Shown here: positions 24,813 to 37,351 of the stretch, one piece after another | Position numbering within the stretch: position 1 is the stretch's first letter | Layout of the letters: every line of letters starts with the position of its first letter | Source: Brienomyrus brachyistius | Taxonomy: Eukaryota > Chordata > Actinopteri > Osteoglossiformes > Mormyridae | Length of the DNA: 64,000 nt | Assembly: GCF_023856365.1 (NCBI RefSeq) | Contig: NC_064533.1 | Location: 32,784,118-32,848,117, forward strand | Reading direction: 5' to 3' | Made by a program: the position numbers and the translations under genes | The notes under the pieces: generated by a model | What the model was told of the DNA's origin: nothing | Database searches by the model: none | Seen by the model: the letters and a program-made list of their open reading frames with translations, nothing else

Positions 24813-27043
24813 TGTGTGCAGTGTACTGAATCCCTGCATATCATGTTCAAACCCTGAGACCTGGTTGAATCCAGACTATCCAGCATCTTTCCATTATAGA
24901 AATGTCATTTTTCTGTAATCACTCGAGCGTGCTCAGTAGCAGAGCATTTCAAAGTGCCTTTCCCTGCTTCTTCATGTCGTCCTTTTTCCTCCCGGCCCGC
25001 CGGCTTTGGCCGGGACGCCGGGGAGCCAAGGATCTGCCCTCAGCCTTCACCCTCGAGCTTCCCGTTCAGACCCGCTAATGAGCAGCTCTCCTTCCCAGAC
25101 ACCTGGGGCCCCCGGCACATCCCTTGCTTCCCCAGCGGAGGGGGACACACGCCAGTCCTCTGCTACTTAATGGTAGGTTTTGGAGGGTCTCTTGAGGAAT
25201 GGTGGTCCTGAAAGCCGGCACTGGGTCCATTAATGTGGCTCCTCCATTTCATTCACACGAAAATACACCACAGTGCATTATAATCATCGTAAGTGAGACT
25301 GCAGGCAGAGTCAGTGGGGAGAGAGAGTGACATGGAGATTCGGATGAAAGTCAGCGGGGAGAGAGAGGGGACAGAGGGGTACCATCACTGCCCCGATAAA
25401 TTATCAAGAGGTCATGGAAAGTTTCTGACTTGAGTAGAACGCACCGAACTGAAAGCTCACTTTTACTTTACATTCTCACCATTAACTTGTTTACCTGTAA
25501 TTATACAGAAAATGTGAAATTTAAACCAAGACTTGTGCATCCAGTAGGTATGGAAGGGGAATTTTGCATCTTAGAGGTGAAATGACTTTGAAGTCATATG
25601 AGGGTGGAGAGATTGTTGTGCTTCTGCTTTAAAGTTTGTTGTGATTGTGGGTAAAAATTATGAAGAAAGGCATCAAGTCATGAGGGCAGAGGAGAAATAT
25701 GAGGGTCCTGCAGTGTGCAACCCTTTGCTTATGCAATCTGCAGGTAACAGCTCTAAGAGCATTAAAACATACAATCCATTCCTCTGTCTTTGCTATCCAG
25801 ACTGATGGAACATTAGCAGAAAGGGGGTAAAAAAGAGCATAGTGTTACACTTGGGGAAAATAATTTGTAGGTGTATGAAAATGTGTGAATGTAGTGCATT
25901 TAGATCTGTGTATATAATGGAGATAGATCCAAATCGATACACAAACCCCAGAACCCATCACATGACTGCTGGGTACATTTAAAGAGCTGACATGTCCACT
26001 GATTTGTTTGCTCAGACAGCTAGTCTCTTTTAATCATTTTTCTCACCATCTATGTGACTTTTAACTCAACCCTGTGTGTGACTCCAAGCCATAGCAAAAT
26101 GAAATCAGTGATCAGTAATTTCTCAGCCACGTTCTACATGCTTTTGGAAAAGTTGATGACACATTTCTTTGAAACATGGACGTCGGAGATACCATCAAAT
26201 ACTCATTCTACTGGTATGTTTCTGAAGAAAAGCACTCACCTTACCTGTCGGGGCAACTAACAATGTTTACGCAGTGATGAGATTAAAAGTCAATATCTAA
26301 AAATAGAGTTAAACTAGTCAAATTAAACAGGAATGAATCAGACATGAATCTGATTAGTGTCATGTAAACTGAAGTTGGACCACAACCGCACGTTTGAATC
26401 ACACCTCTGAGCATCAATACAACTGCAGCTTGCTGGTTTTTTGTTGGGCTCTCTTAGGTTCTGAGTGGTTCCCTGGTTCCTTCCCACAGTCCAAAGACTT
26501 AGATGATGTCATTAACAAGTGAGAGGCCTGTCACCTCTTCCTGAGTCCACAGCACACTCTGTTGGGTTAAATTTGTCAATTTGATTCTTATAGAGATTCA
26601 TTCTGAGAATATGATACTGTTAGAAAATTCAAGAGGCTTTAAGTTATTATGTTTTATAATATTATTTATTAAAATAAATGACATTTATTCTGTCCAATGA
26701 TATCAATGTTAGACACACACTTATACTGAAAATCAGCTGGTTTCATCATCACTGAATGCCATTTCTTTATAAAAACAAAACACATTTTTGCTGCAGTGCT
26801 GTAATTCAGAACATTATTCACAAAAAAAGATGAGATTGCAATTACCAGGTTTTAATTTAAAATGATAATATTCCATTTACATGTTCATTTTAAATGAAAA
26901 TATGACGTATGTGATAAAATTACAACCCAGAGACGTTTATGGTTGAAATGTATAAATAACACAGTATTTTTCAAAAAGGCAGATGATTGTGAAACTATTG
27001 GAAATGGGTGGCTGCACACACGGCCCACGACCAAATGAGAAAG
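24813..27043. other. gcm2 3' flank, no further gene
   Basis: A GC-rich patch (24990-25180) keeps an 85-codon frame open without domains. The rest is AT-rich and probably includes the gcm2 3' UTR. Confidence 0.35.
26665..26670 (-). terminator. Possible gcm2 poly(A) signal
   Basis: An AATAAA hexamer on the minus strand, about 375 bp past the gcm2 stop. No downstream element or transcript evidence can be seen. Confidence 0.3.
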
Positions 27044-27940
27044 TCAGAACTCGCTCCCCTCGTATCTGAAGGGGTGCGACACGCGCTCCGGGTAGCCACT
27101 GGGGGTGTAGCTCCCATAGCGGTAATTCTCCAGACTTTCCCCTTTCTCGGGTTTGGGAGGGATCGACTCCTGCTGATACGCCAAAGCTGATTTGATGACC
27201 CCAGAATCTTCCGGAAGCTTCAGATCAGGGTAGGAGCTGGACGAGTTGCCCTCCAGCAAAGAGTTGCAGCTGGGCAAGCCCTTGACATCATAGAGGCTGT
27301 CGCCATACTTCACCACGGCCGGTTTGCAGGGCTGGTATGACACCTTGGTGGTGGTGGTGATTATGGTCTGGAGGCCGGTGGGGCTGGCAGCTGTGGGTCC
27401 CGCGTACCTGCACGGGTATTCGCTGTTGTAGTAGTGCTGGTTGGAGTTGGTGCCAATCTGCCCATAGTCGGCCCGCTCGCTGTAGCCTCCCTTGCCAACG
27501 ACCTGCTTCCAGCCACGGTGCTTTCCGGAGCCATCATAGCCACGCTCGTGGATCCCCAGGGGGCTGGTGCTGAGCTGCGGCCCACCCAGACTCATGCAGG
27601 TCTTACTGGGGTCCACCTCGGGTGGCGGGCTGCCACGGTCCTTGTAAAGCGCCGTGTAGGGACCCGGCCCCAGGTACCCGGGCACAGTGAAGTCATAGCC
27701 ACATGGTGGTCGTGTGACGTACAGTCGCGGGTTGGCAGCCTTCTGCAGTGAAGCCGCGTCACCGGCGGCCCCAGGAGAGTCAAAGGGAAACTTATAGGGC
27801 TCAGGGTTCTGGAAGGAGTAGTGCTGTGGCTGGATGGGGAAATTAGACTCCGTGATGATGCTGAAGCGGTCTGGGCCATCCATGCAGGACAGGTGGTGCA
27901 GGCCGGGGAAAGGTCCACCTGGGTCATGGTACCTCCCGCT
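27044..27940 (-). CDS. gcm2: gcm2 exon 5, C-terminal regulatory region
   Basis: This 897-bp terminal exon encodes 298 residues and the stop. It is Pro/Ser/Tyr-rich and low in recognisable folds, as expected of the GCM2 transactivation region. Conserved family blocks are present ([41 protein letters not shown]). The codons are GC-rich compared with the AT-rich flanks. Confidence 0.93.
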   Translation of the reverse strand, partial: SGRYHDPGGPFPGLHHLSCMDGPDRFSIITESNFPIQPQHYSFQNPEPYKFPFDSPGAAGDAASLQKAANPRLYVTRPPCGYDFTVPGYLGPGPYTALYKDRGSPPPEVDPSKTCMSLGGPQLSTSPLGIHERGYDGSGKHRGWKQVVGKGGYSERADYGQIGTNSNQHYYNSEYPCRYAGPTAASPTGLQTIITTTTKVSYQPCKPAVVKYGDSLYDVKGLPSCNSLLEGNSSSSYPDLKLPEDSGVIKSALAYQQESIPPKPEKGESLENYRYGSYTPSGYPERVSHPFRYEGSEF

Positions 27941-28405
27941 CTGTTAAGGAAGTGAGACAGTGTTCAGGGTTAGGGTTAGGTTCAGGGGTAGGGTTAGCGA
28001 GTTAGGCTTAGGGTTAGGTTCAGGGGTAGGGTTAGCAAGTTAGAGTTAGGCTTAGGGTTAGGTTCAGGGGTAGGGTTAGGGTTAGGGTTAGGTTCAGGGG
28101 TAGGGTTAGCGAGTTAGGGTTGGGTTCAGGGCAGACTCTTACTTCTGGCTCTATTAGTCGTCGCTTCTGAGGGAAATGTGGCGAGGAGATCCGTTTCTTC
28201 ACTGCGCTCCTCCTAGCCTCTGTCTCTGACTTTGTCTCAGGTCTCAGGTGGTCATGAACTCCTTTCGCCTGCATCGGCATGAAAATACCACCTTTTTAAT
28301 TCCTGTTATTCATGCTTCTCGTGCATGTTTCATTTAGAACTGAGTATTATTTCCTTTGGCATACACAGATATTTAAACATAAGGATAACGAGACAGACAC
28401 ACATC

Positions 28406-28450
<45 letters not shown>

Positions 28451-31400
28451 GGTATACTGACAGACCTGAAAAAATATGGACTTTCCATCAACTCTCCAAA
28501 AATTGGTCACTGGATATCCACTGTGACCACGACAAGGTATCAGCTCCAGAGCAGAGTTACAGCTGGGACAAAGCTTCTCTGTAAAATGCAGAGGACAATA
28601 GATCAACTTTACAGAACAGTATATAATGATAAAAGGCATCATCACTGATAAAGCCCAGATGATTTGAAATGATATCACTGGTATGGTAATGCAGAGTAGC
28701 TCATTTTATAAGTAAAGTTATGCTTCATGTTTGCTGTGGTTGGACTTGTAACTTCATCTCTAATTCTTTGTTGGAATGTCCATAATATTTACAATCCAAA
28801 TTTTACATGTGTTTAAACACTGAATATATTTTAAATGAGTGTTTTAATTTTACAGAACACTTATTTTCAGTGCTTTGTTATATTTACATAATAGTAATTT
28901 GCTTTGGTTAATAATAAATTAGGAGTTTTAGCCATGATTTTCATGTACTGGCGTTTGCAGTTTGGTGCCAGATAGAAAACGTTTGCAAGAATTTACTCAC
29001 TGCCTTAGATGCAGCAAGAAATTTGCTATATAGGCCTAACTACCCTCACATATTGCATTAATTCTAATTTCCTTAGGCACGATATGCTAATAATTGGCTT
29101 GTCTGCAGTGTTGTTATTTTATGATATGTGTTTATTATTATTTATTAGCTACTGCGATCATCTTCTTTCATTTCTTGAATTTATTTTGCTGGGTGGTCTC
29201 CGAGAAGCACTCACGTAAGCATTACACTGCATCATGATCACGCAACAATAAAAACTAGACGGAATTTAAGCTTGTGAGGAAAATGGGTATTCAAAGTAAA
29301 ATCTAATCGGGTGAATTCGAAAATTGTACAGGTTAAAACTGAAGTACTCTAAATATCAATGTGGTTTTTACATAACGCGTATATAACGCTTACCAACACC
29401 GCTTTATACGAACACTTTAACCAAAAACTGAATGCCGAATGATTAAATAGAGCAACCCGTCTTTGGCACAGCATGCAATGATGTAGACACGTGCAATGAT
29501 GTTTAAAAAATAAAAAACAGTATTAAACTGAAGGATTACACTGCATTCACTGCTCCTAAAGTGAGAAATGCTGGATATCATTCGTTTTGTTAAAATTTGC
29601 TTTTATCTCTAAGTTTTTCTTCCAATGAAGTACTGTTTCAGTGTTTGGCACTTATCAGAACAAAGTTAATTTATTTTACACGTACACGATACATATTGAT
29701 GTGCTTTAATTTTTCGAGCGGTAGACAACGTCAGTAAAACGAAATTCATGTAATCGTGTAGACTATTAGCATTTTGAAACTGAGAAACACTGAACATTGC
29801 GAGCCACTCGGGAGTAGACTGTATTTTATGTAGCTAGTTTGACTGTCCGTGCTGGTGTTAATTATAACGAACTAGTTCAGTTTATTGCTCCAGTGTGATA
29901 AGCTGCTTTGAAATAACCTATGGAGGGACACGTGTTTCTCTTTATCATGCAAAATGTTTTATTCGTGCAAATTTGAGTGAATATAAGCCTATTTGTTTAT
30001 TTTTATAAGTAGCTGTATGATGTTTTGACATGACGAATTACTGAATGAAGTAAATAAGTTAGATCAGCTGGCCTAAATTTTACTAGTTAACCGAATCCGA
30101 AATGAGTAATTCTTGGTCAAAGCAGAGTAGCTACGGAAATCTATTTTTGTTATTGTTGTTTTACTTAGATTTTCAGCTTATCTCCGGTCTTCTATTCCAT
30201 GGATTTGTTCTGTAGTTGTGGGCTCAGCTAATCGAGACGACTCTGAGCGAAGTAATTTTCTTTTTGTGTTTTGTTGGTTGTCCGTTTTGTGAGATCACAT
30301 GTTGGTGACTGACTTGCCCATATACTGGAAACTTTGTTTTGAGTGATAGGCTATTGCGCAATTCCCTCCGGATTTGTGAATAAAGACTTCCGCTTTATGT
30401 TGCGGTGGAAACTATTTGATTTAGCCAGTTCCAATTAAATCAGCTAAGATTAACATGGAAGTGCCCCCCACGCTTAATATCCTTATCTCAACATTGGGAA
30501 GGCTTACGCCATTTCACAAAAATCACGACAAAATCGCAACCACTGAGGCGTAATCAGTTCATTTTCTGTCTATTTTTATATGCCTATATTTTAAGTCGAC
30601 TGTTCACTCTACTAGTTACCATGTTAAGAGTATGTCTAAATTATAATTATTGTATAAATTACGGATTCAAAATTATATTGTATATTGCTGCAAAATTATT
30701 TTATTGGCTAAACTTCGTATAGCCTATAATTATCAATTATAAATCAATCCATTGGATATACAGGCCTGTAATAAGATTTCTAAATATCCTAGTAAAGTAA
30801 ATGAAATCGATGTGGGGCTCAAAGGCATAGTGAGTGATAGATCTTACTTTGCTGTTTCTGCCGAGCCTTGTCGCAGATAGCGGGCCGGAGTTGCAGCTTG
30901 GTGCCGTCCGGCAGCGTGCAGCTCCGGCTGCAGACCACCACCCCCAGGCAGGACTTCTTGAGGATCTGGCAGTTGTGGTTGTTGGTGTTGCGCATGGCCC
31001 AACCGCTCAGGTGCCGCTGGGCATTCTTGTCTTCGCCGCTGTAGATATAGCGGACGTAGCCTTCAGTCCATTCCTGGAAAGTGTCATACTGCTTGATGTC
31101 CTGGAGGGAAAATGGGTGCACATAAATTAATGATTATAAACAGCGGCCATACTTGTGATTAAATGTAATTAGGGAGAAAATGTAAGCATTAAGTAAAGCA
31201 GAATTTTCTGAAAAAGGATCCATCCGTTTACCGTCGTTTTTTATTTAGGAGACTATAACCTTTATGACACAGTCTTTGACAACGAGCGAATAATGCCCAT
31301 GTGATCGCGTACTTTATGCGAGTTACATTTGTCAGTAACGCTGTAGGCGAAGCAAATATGTTATGCGCGTAAACATTTATAATAAAGCATATGAAGAATT

Positions 31401-31581
31401 TATATCAGTTGGATGAACTAAGTCTTCCACGGCTATTAACCGTGGCAAATAGACAGCTCGCAAGAAGTGTCGGTATGCAGCATACCTGAGGCAGCCGAGG
31501 GTCGTTGATATCCCAGGTTAATTTCATCCCCAATGAACAGACACAATCTGAGTCTTCAAACTGTTCTGACGGTTTTGACAT
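27044..31581 (-). CDS. gcm2: Glial cells missing 2 (GCM-domain transcription factor), 5 exons
   Basis: Nuclear zinc-containing DNA-binding protein. In vertebrates GCM2 specifies parathyroid and, in fish, pharyngeal-arch/gill derivatives. Exons in transcript order: 31581-31486, 31100-30848, 28578-28466, 28268-28143, 27940-27044; all junctions are GT-AG and in phase, giving 494 codons (human protein about 506). The GCM domain runs from about residue 19 to 180: [10 protein letters not shown] in exon 1, [14 protein letters not shown] (residues 62-75) and CLGVVVC in exon 2, [20 protein letters not shown] in exon 3, KGVHDH and [10 protein letters not shown] in exon 4. Exon 5 carries the family's C-terminal region ([25 protein letters not shown], ending EGSEF). 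These C-terminal motifs favour GCM2 over GCM1. The start is the only ATG just before the GCM domain. Its neighbour sycp2l is divergent, 5.8 kb away, as in human. I see no disabling lesion. Confidence 0.95.
27963..28135. repeat. Telomere-like repeat filling gcm2 intron 4
   Basis: Reiterated GGGTTAGGGTTAGG with GTTCAGGGGTAGGG and GCGAGTTAGG spacers occupies about 173 of the 202 bases of the intron. Confidence 0.85.
28143..28268 (-). CDS. gcm2: gcm2 exon 4, end of GCM domain
   Basis: The exon is 42 codons, phase 0 at both ends, from AKGVHDH to RRLIEPE. The Lys/Arg-rich RRSAVKKR and QKRRL stretches are likely nuclear-localisation sequence. The following intron is only 202 bp and is mostly telomere-like repeat. 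Confidence 0.93.
28408..28450. repeat. (GACA)n microsatellite in gcm2 intron 3
   Basis: About 10 tetranucleotide repeats, starting 16 bases beyond the exon 3 donor (CTGT on the transcript strand). Confidence 0.9.
28466..28578 (-). CDS. gcm2: gcm2 exon 3, second half of GCM zinc-binding core
   Basis: Two bases complete a Lys codon, then 37 codons follow, including [13 protein letters not shown] and [12 protein letters not shown]. The donor is cag|gtctgt. A (CTGT)n tract begins about 16 nt inside the following intron. Confidence 0.93.
30848..31100 (-). CDS. gcm2: gcm2 exon 2, core of GCM DNA-binding domain
   Basis: This 253-bp exon encodes residues 33-116 and starts in phase 0 after a ccctccag acceptor. 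It ends one base into a codon before gtaaga. It includes [20 protein letters not shown] and the Cys-rich [14 protein letters not shown], where the family's conserved cysteines and DNA-contact residues lie. This is the most diagnostic exon of the gene. Confidence 0.95.
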
Positions 31582-32630
31582 GACGGAACTGGTGAGGAAA
31601 AAAACAGTAAACTATCAATCGAAAAACCTCGTAAATGAATGCCCGTGTTCAATAGTCATTATTCATCACAGAACGGAAGCTTGAAAGTATCAATATTTAA
31701 TCTAAGCACGATATCCGTCAAATTTCATACTACTACAAACACGAATGGCCATTCTGCCAGTGCGCTACGCTTTGAGTTTGCAGGTGTTTGCGGGTCTCAG
31801 CCGCGCCCCCAAACTACCGGCAGCGTAATAAGCGCCGCTGAGCGCCTGCAGGTTCCTTTCAAGGAAGAGGGTGGACCTCTCCGTGAGCCTCGTCAGTCCT
31901 CAGGTTAATCTCCTGATCATCTCACCTGATGGTCCTGCCCTTCTCTTGCCGACTGTCCACAGAAATGCTGCTCTCTGTTGTGTACAGAAAAACCCCCAGT
32001 TTAGGCTGAATACATTCTTGCTCATCAACCTTAAATTTTGGTTTTGTTCCCATTTAAATCTAATGCATCATTACGTCTCGCATAACAGCCACGGACATGC
32101 CAATATCGAATTCGTAGCTGTCCCTTTTACTCTTTCTCCTAATGTGATATATTTTTGATGATGCTTGCATGTCATGTTTAGGAAATGGACACACCGCACT
32201 CCGCCAGAAATTCCAGTTATTGTTCTGGCCACTCAGCTAAAATGAACGTAATCATATTACCAGCATTGTTAAGAGTTACAAAACAAGATTAGCTTCTTCT
32301 GTAAATGAAAGGCCAGTCAGGAACATGTATATAAAATTGACTAAGCAAACTAACGCACCAAACCAGATTATAGAATCACACTTGGCACAGATAAAGTCGC
32401 ATGAACAGTTTTATGTAAAACCCCCAAATGTTTGACATCTGGATTGTCAATTGAAAAAAGTTCACCATAGACAAAAATTCTTATTTATATAGTCAACATA
32501 GATTTGTGGCGCATTTTTTGCATTAAGTGTATCCTCCATTTTTATTATGCCAATAATTCCTACTTTTCATATACGTCATATGCCACTTTACTGAGCAGAA
32601 AACAAGATGTATAACATTTGGTATTCCAAT
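31582..32630. other. Upstream region of gcm2, no gene seen
   Basis: The GC-rich patch at about 31785-31870 may be the proximal gcm2 promoter. It contains TTGCGGGT (31788-31795), one mismatch from the GCM octamer. The remainder is AT-rich with no supported gene. Confidence 0.35.
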
Positions 32631-32631
32631 A

Positions 32632-32858
32632 ATCCACTGTCAGAAAATAGGGTCCAGCCCTGATACAGTTTTGTTCCCCAAGGTACAAACATTGATATAC
32701 CCCCAATGGTACAAAAATGTTCCTCAGAATATATTTCTGTACCTTAAATGGCACAATTACCTACAGTTAAAGTACAACTGGCAGACCCTTGAGGCCCCGA
32801 CGACAAGTAATTATACCCTCAAAGGTACAAATTGGTACTTTTTTTTTGACAGTGTACG
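32632..32858. mobile_element. MITE with short terminal inverted repeats
   Basis: The left end CACTGTCAGAAAA is matched in inverse by the right end TTTTTTGACAGTG. The roughly 227-bp body has repeated GGTACA motifs and no coding capacity. Confidence 0.55.
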
Positions 32859-32865
32859 TTCATAT

Positions 32866-34328
32866 ACATCGTGTGCAGAATTATTAAGCAAGTACTATTC
32901 CTGGAATATTGTTTAGCAAACTGGGCAGACTTATAAAAGTAAATTCATAAGTTTTCTTTCGGTCCAAGTAAATATATTTAGAAAGAAGATGTTACATTAG
33001 TCTGTCACAAATAAAAATAAAAGAAAAACATTTTCCAGCGTGAACAATTATTAGGCAATCAGAAACCTTTAAAGTGGCTTTCTCTCTCTTCACCATCAAC
33101 AGAAAGAATAATGAAAAACAGTCTTAGTTATTCAGTCTATAAAAGGAATGATGAACTGATGACCATTCTATACAGTCCACCTTACCTGGTTTAATGTCCT
33201 GTATAGCCACTTCTCTACTCAAAAACCACCATGAGACTGTTGTCAATTCAACCAATGAAGTTTTTCATTTGATAACATCCTATATTATCTGAGGTAGCTA
33301 AGACTGCATCCCAGATGCAGCTCTGAGAAGCTGCTGCTTGCCACCTTGGTAAATCTTTTACTTTAAACTTCCCAATGGGAGTTACTGTCAGGCGATGGAA
33401 GGGGGTGTAGGTCGTAATTCAGTCACATTTCATCTTTCTTGGCCAGTCTGTGGAAAACTCTGATGCATAATAAGGGGCATTGTCTTGCATGGAAATCATA
33501 AACTTTTGAAAGATCCTGACGTTTTTGTACCAGAGTATCAAGAAGATGATATCTTCTATAAGTTGACAGGAGAACTTGGACTTAATTTTTACACCATCTG
33601 CAAGTTGTAAAATTCTGAGAAGTTTGTCACTGATAATTGCAGTCTGCATCCTTACTCCTGCACCACCTTGTTGGTGCTTGAAGGTGTCCATCCACTAGCC
33701 CATGCATTCTTCTGCTCAGTCTCGAGACGTGTCCGTGCCCATTTTTGAGGTTTTAGCTTGTGTGCCTTACCGAGTTGAGGTTGTTTTCAGCCTTCGTGAC
33801 CCTAATCAGTATCATGCTGCACACTGCACTTGACACTTCTGGAGATTCTGTTCAGATTGCAGTTTTGAAAAATGGTGGCATTTGATTCTAATGAGTTTCT
33901 GGAAGTCTCCCCTTTAATTTGACAGATATATTAGGCAGTTAATTTGTGTCTTCTTCTCTCTCCCTGCTTCTTCCGTCTTTGGCTGTTGGCCATGAAACAC
34001 TCGAATGTATGGTTATCATGTTTTAAAAGTTTGGCGGTTTAGAATGTTTTGCATCCTTCTGATATGCACTTTATTTTCTTTTTTTCCCCCATTCTCGGTA
34101 AGGTCCTTTTTTTGGCTCATTTTAATAGTAATAATAAATTCCTTGATAATTCTGCAGAGAAAGTATGGTTTCGTGTTTTACTCCAAACATGAAGTAATCA
34201 GTTAAAATACTGGCCATGCTCTATTTTTAAACAGTCCATTCTTAATTAGAGATTAATCTGGACTGAAACTATTAAATTGGAAGAGCAGGTAGAAGCAAAA
34301 TACACACTCACCAAATAATTGTGGACGC
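32866..34328 (-). mobile_element. Decayed mariner-like DNA transposon
   Basis: The left end reads GTGCAGAATTATTAAGCAAG and the right end, inverted, is similar (ACAATTATTTGGTGAG). The minus strand at 33419-33691 retains a piece resembling the second catalytic region (SMQDNAPYYASEF), which is typical of Tc1/mariner transposases. Other frames are broken. Confidence 0.5.
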
Positions 34329-34329
34329 G

Positions 34330-37300
34330 AGTTATGAGTGTGCGTGACTAACGTAAAATTAATTTAATAATAATTTGAAAAGTTTATGGCTACATTATAT
34401 TCTAGGCACAATTTAATTTTTTGGCTTTATTTGCAGAGCAATGAAGATAAAATATATTTTTTAAAAGTCAGCGTAAGCGTATATACAAGTAAAAATCATT
34501 TCATAATGCTTTCATAATGATTCATTTTCAAAGCATTTTCAAATTTAATGTAAGTATGGATTGAATTTAAGCTTGTAACTATTCTTGTTTTTTTTGTGTT
34601 CGCTATACTGTTTTCTGTTTTCAACCGCGTCGGGTTAGTGATAAGATCGCTGATTTGTTACGTTCATCCTATAGGATGGTATAGGTATACCATTTTCTAA
34701 ATCATTACGTGAAAACTCATTATTGATTACTATATAAAAAAATAAATGTGGAAATTAATAGAACATTTACAAAAATGACGAATTTCATAAACAGAATTAG
34801 TCGTGTGACCATTTTGGATTATTATATATACTAATCCAATATACGTACATATTAAACACACACACGTGGTAGTTCAAAATGTATACATGTTTGTGTACGT
34901 GTATATATAGCCTACATACATGTAGACAGAGTTATTAACACATTCGATCTTATTTCGTCAGTTAACCTTTTTTTAAATTTAGCACAGTCAATACGGTCGC
35001 TTAATGAATTATTTAAGTTTAATACATTTTAATATAACTTTGTTTATTAAAAATTAACATACTTGGTTGATTCAAACGCAGTCCGAGTTTGCGGCTTCTG
35101 CTCTAAGCGCTTCTTCTCTTATTTACATAATACTTTCCGGTTAGGTTTATTAACTGTCACTCTGTTTTGAGTAAATATGAAACAATTAGACAGCTTTGCA
35201 TAAATTCGATCGTGATAAGCAGTTATCCCCAAAATCCAGTCGATGGTAAGGGTGATTGTGGAACCACATAAACAAGCTTTACGCGATATTTTACTGTTAT
35301 TTACCAAAGAAAAACCAGTTCAACTAAAGTGATGTTTTTACAACAATAACCACCTCAAGGTTTGCAAAAGTGTCTCGAATATAAACAAAAAAAATCAAAC
35401 AATAATTCGTTTTTTTACTATAACAATTACATTCTTAATGATTTGTAGCTTAATGAATTTCTTATTTAGATGAAGCATATTTTCCCAGCTCTTGTGACAG
35501 TATCTCTGTTGTACGACCATAAGATAGGCCTGAGTGTCAGAGGCAGAGATAAATCATGATGTACTGGCGGGTCACAATGCAGCCTGCATGGGACAGACGC
35601 CAGCTTTTCTTTGAGTCACATGAAAGTGCAGTGTTGAGAATCACTCTACTGGAACCAGGACGTCTTTTAAGAATATTTTAAGGGCTGGCAAGCGCTTCTA
35701 AGACAGGAACAAAGTTAAGTTAACGGGTATACAGGTACCGCGCTTACAGGCTGCCATGACAGCACATGCCGCATCAAAGCAGGTCTGGTTCACAGGTGAC
35801 AGCTATCGGCCAAACAAATTACTTAGTGCAGAACCTGCCACGTTACCTGCATGGTCTATTAGTAAATTCCATGTAAAGCATAATACCAATGGCCCTTTCC
35901 ATTACCCACAATTCCCACAAACAGCGATGTATTCAAAGTCTCACGGTAATCATTAAAACGGTCGAAATGTGGATTGAAGTCGCGAAAATAACACATTTTG
36001 CGCATAGTGTTCTTTAACAAATTATTAACATTACGACAGTCATTAATACACAACTACTGCAAAATATAGATAGGTAAACGCAAAAGAAGGCAGAACAAAG
36101 AAAAGTACCTATGGGGTGATGCATAATAAAGATCTGAATAAAAAAGACATTCACTGTTTTTGTATTACTCTGTCTATAATGGTGTTGCAATGTATCACAA
36201 CATATCGACGTAAGGCGTCCTGTGGTAACTCAGTTGTGTTAAAATAAATTGAATTGAAAAAAGAGCGAAAACCAATAAAATACAGACGATTAAAACGAAT
36301 AAGATGCAAACTCCTAACCCTCCAAGTAAGGTGAAGTAATGCAGCGTAGTGCGGTACAGCGATCCAGTACCAGTCGGTATAGAGGCTACAAGCTGCTTCA
36401 CCGGGTTAATATGGTTAGGGTTATAGTTAAAATGCTTAATAAACTCTTTTCTATAGCAGATGTTAAATTGAGCGGGTGTAAACCCCGACTATCAGTTGGT
36501 GCTCTTGTGGTTGTTGTCCCGTATGTTATCACTATATTAAATGAATGAATCCCACAGCTTTCACTGGCGTGTTTGCAGTCACCCTGTTATCACGGACTGT
36601 GTCCCAAAATACCCTAATAGACCTAATCCAACATTTTCAAACACATGACAATAAATCGACAGGAAATCGAATTTAATTAAACGCAGTGTAGCGCTTTATC
36701 TGCACTAGCCGTTTATTAGACGAATAAACACGGGAAACGATCAGGGTGGGTGACACAGGTTTAAAGAGCAGCGACCCGTCCGGCTTCCTCGGGGTAACAG
36801 CGATGCAATCAGCGGTGGGATAAGTCAGATAAAATCGCCCGAGGGCTTTCCCTTCGTTTACTTCCAAGAAAGAGGTATTTTTGACACTTCACTAAAGCGC
36901 TTATCGCATGTATATATTATGGCCATATTTAATGAAAAATGAAAGGCGAGTACCATTAACTTTGGTGCTTGTTACCTCCTCAGCGTTTGCTCATTAGAAT
37001 CACCTGTGATACTCGCAGACTTCGGAAGTCTCACCAAAGCAACACAAAGAAAGAAGTCATGGTTGTAAGTCAGTTTTAAAACTCGTTTACGGTCTTTTAA
37101 CGGCATAAAGTATGACGTTTGCATAGTGTCTGACATATTGACTGTGCGTGAGTTCATTGTACCGTACAGCGTTTCTCTGCCAGCATAACACGAGGGTGCG
37201 ACCTATTTTGTCTTTTTTGCTGGCCGTAAATGGCGCTGCAAATGTCTTCAAACAGCTACAGAAAGTGACTTTTAATTGTAGTGTAGTGTTAGATTCAAAC

Positions 37301-37351
37301 CAAGCTGATTCAGTGATCCAGAGAGAAAGGTAGGAAACCCACGCATTTTAA
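34330..37351. other. Upstream region of sycp2l, no gene supported
   Basis: AT-rich DNA between divergent gcm2 and sycp2l. An untranslated first exon or promoter of sycp2l may lie here (36900-37340) but cannot be defined. Confidence 0.35.

Noticed and set aside
24954..25211. 85-codon Pro-rich frame in a GC-rich patch
   Set aside because: No splice partners or domain; the patch lies 3' of gcm2 and has no visible promoter role.
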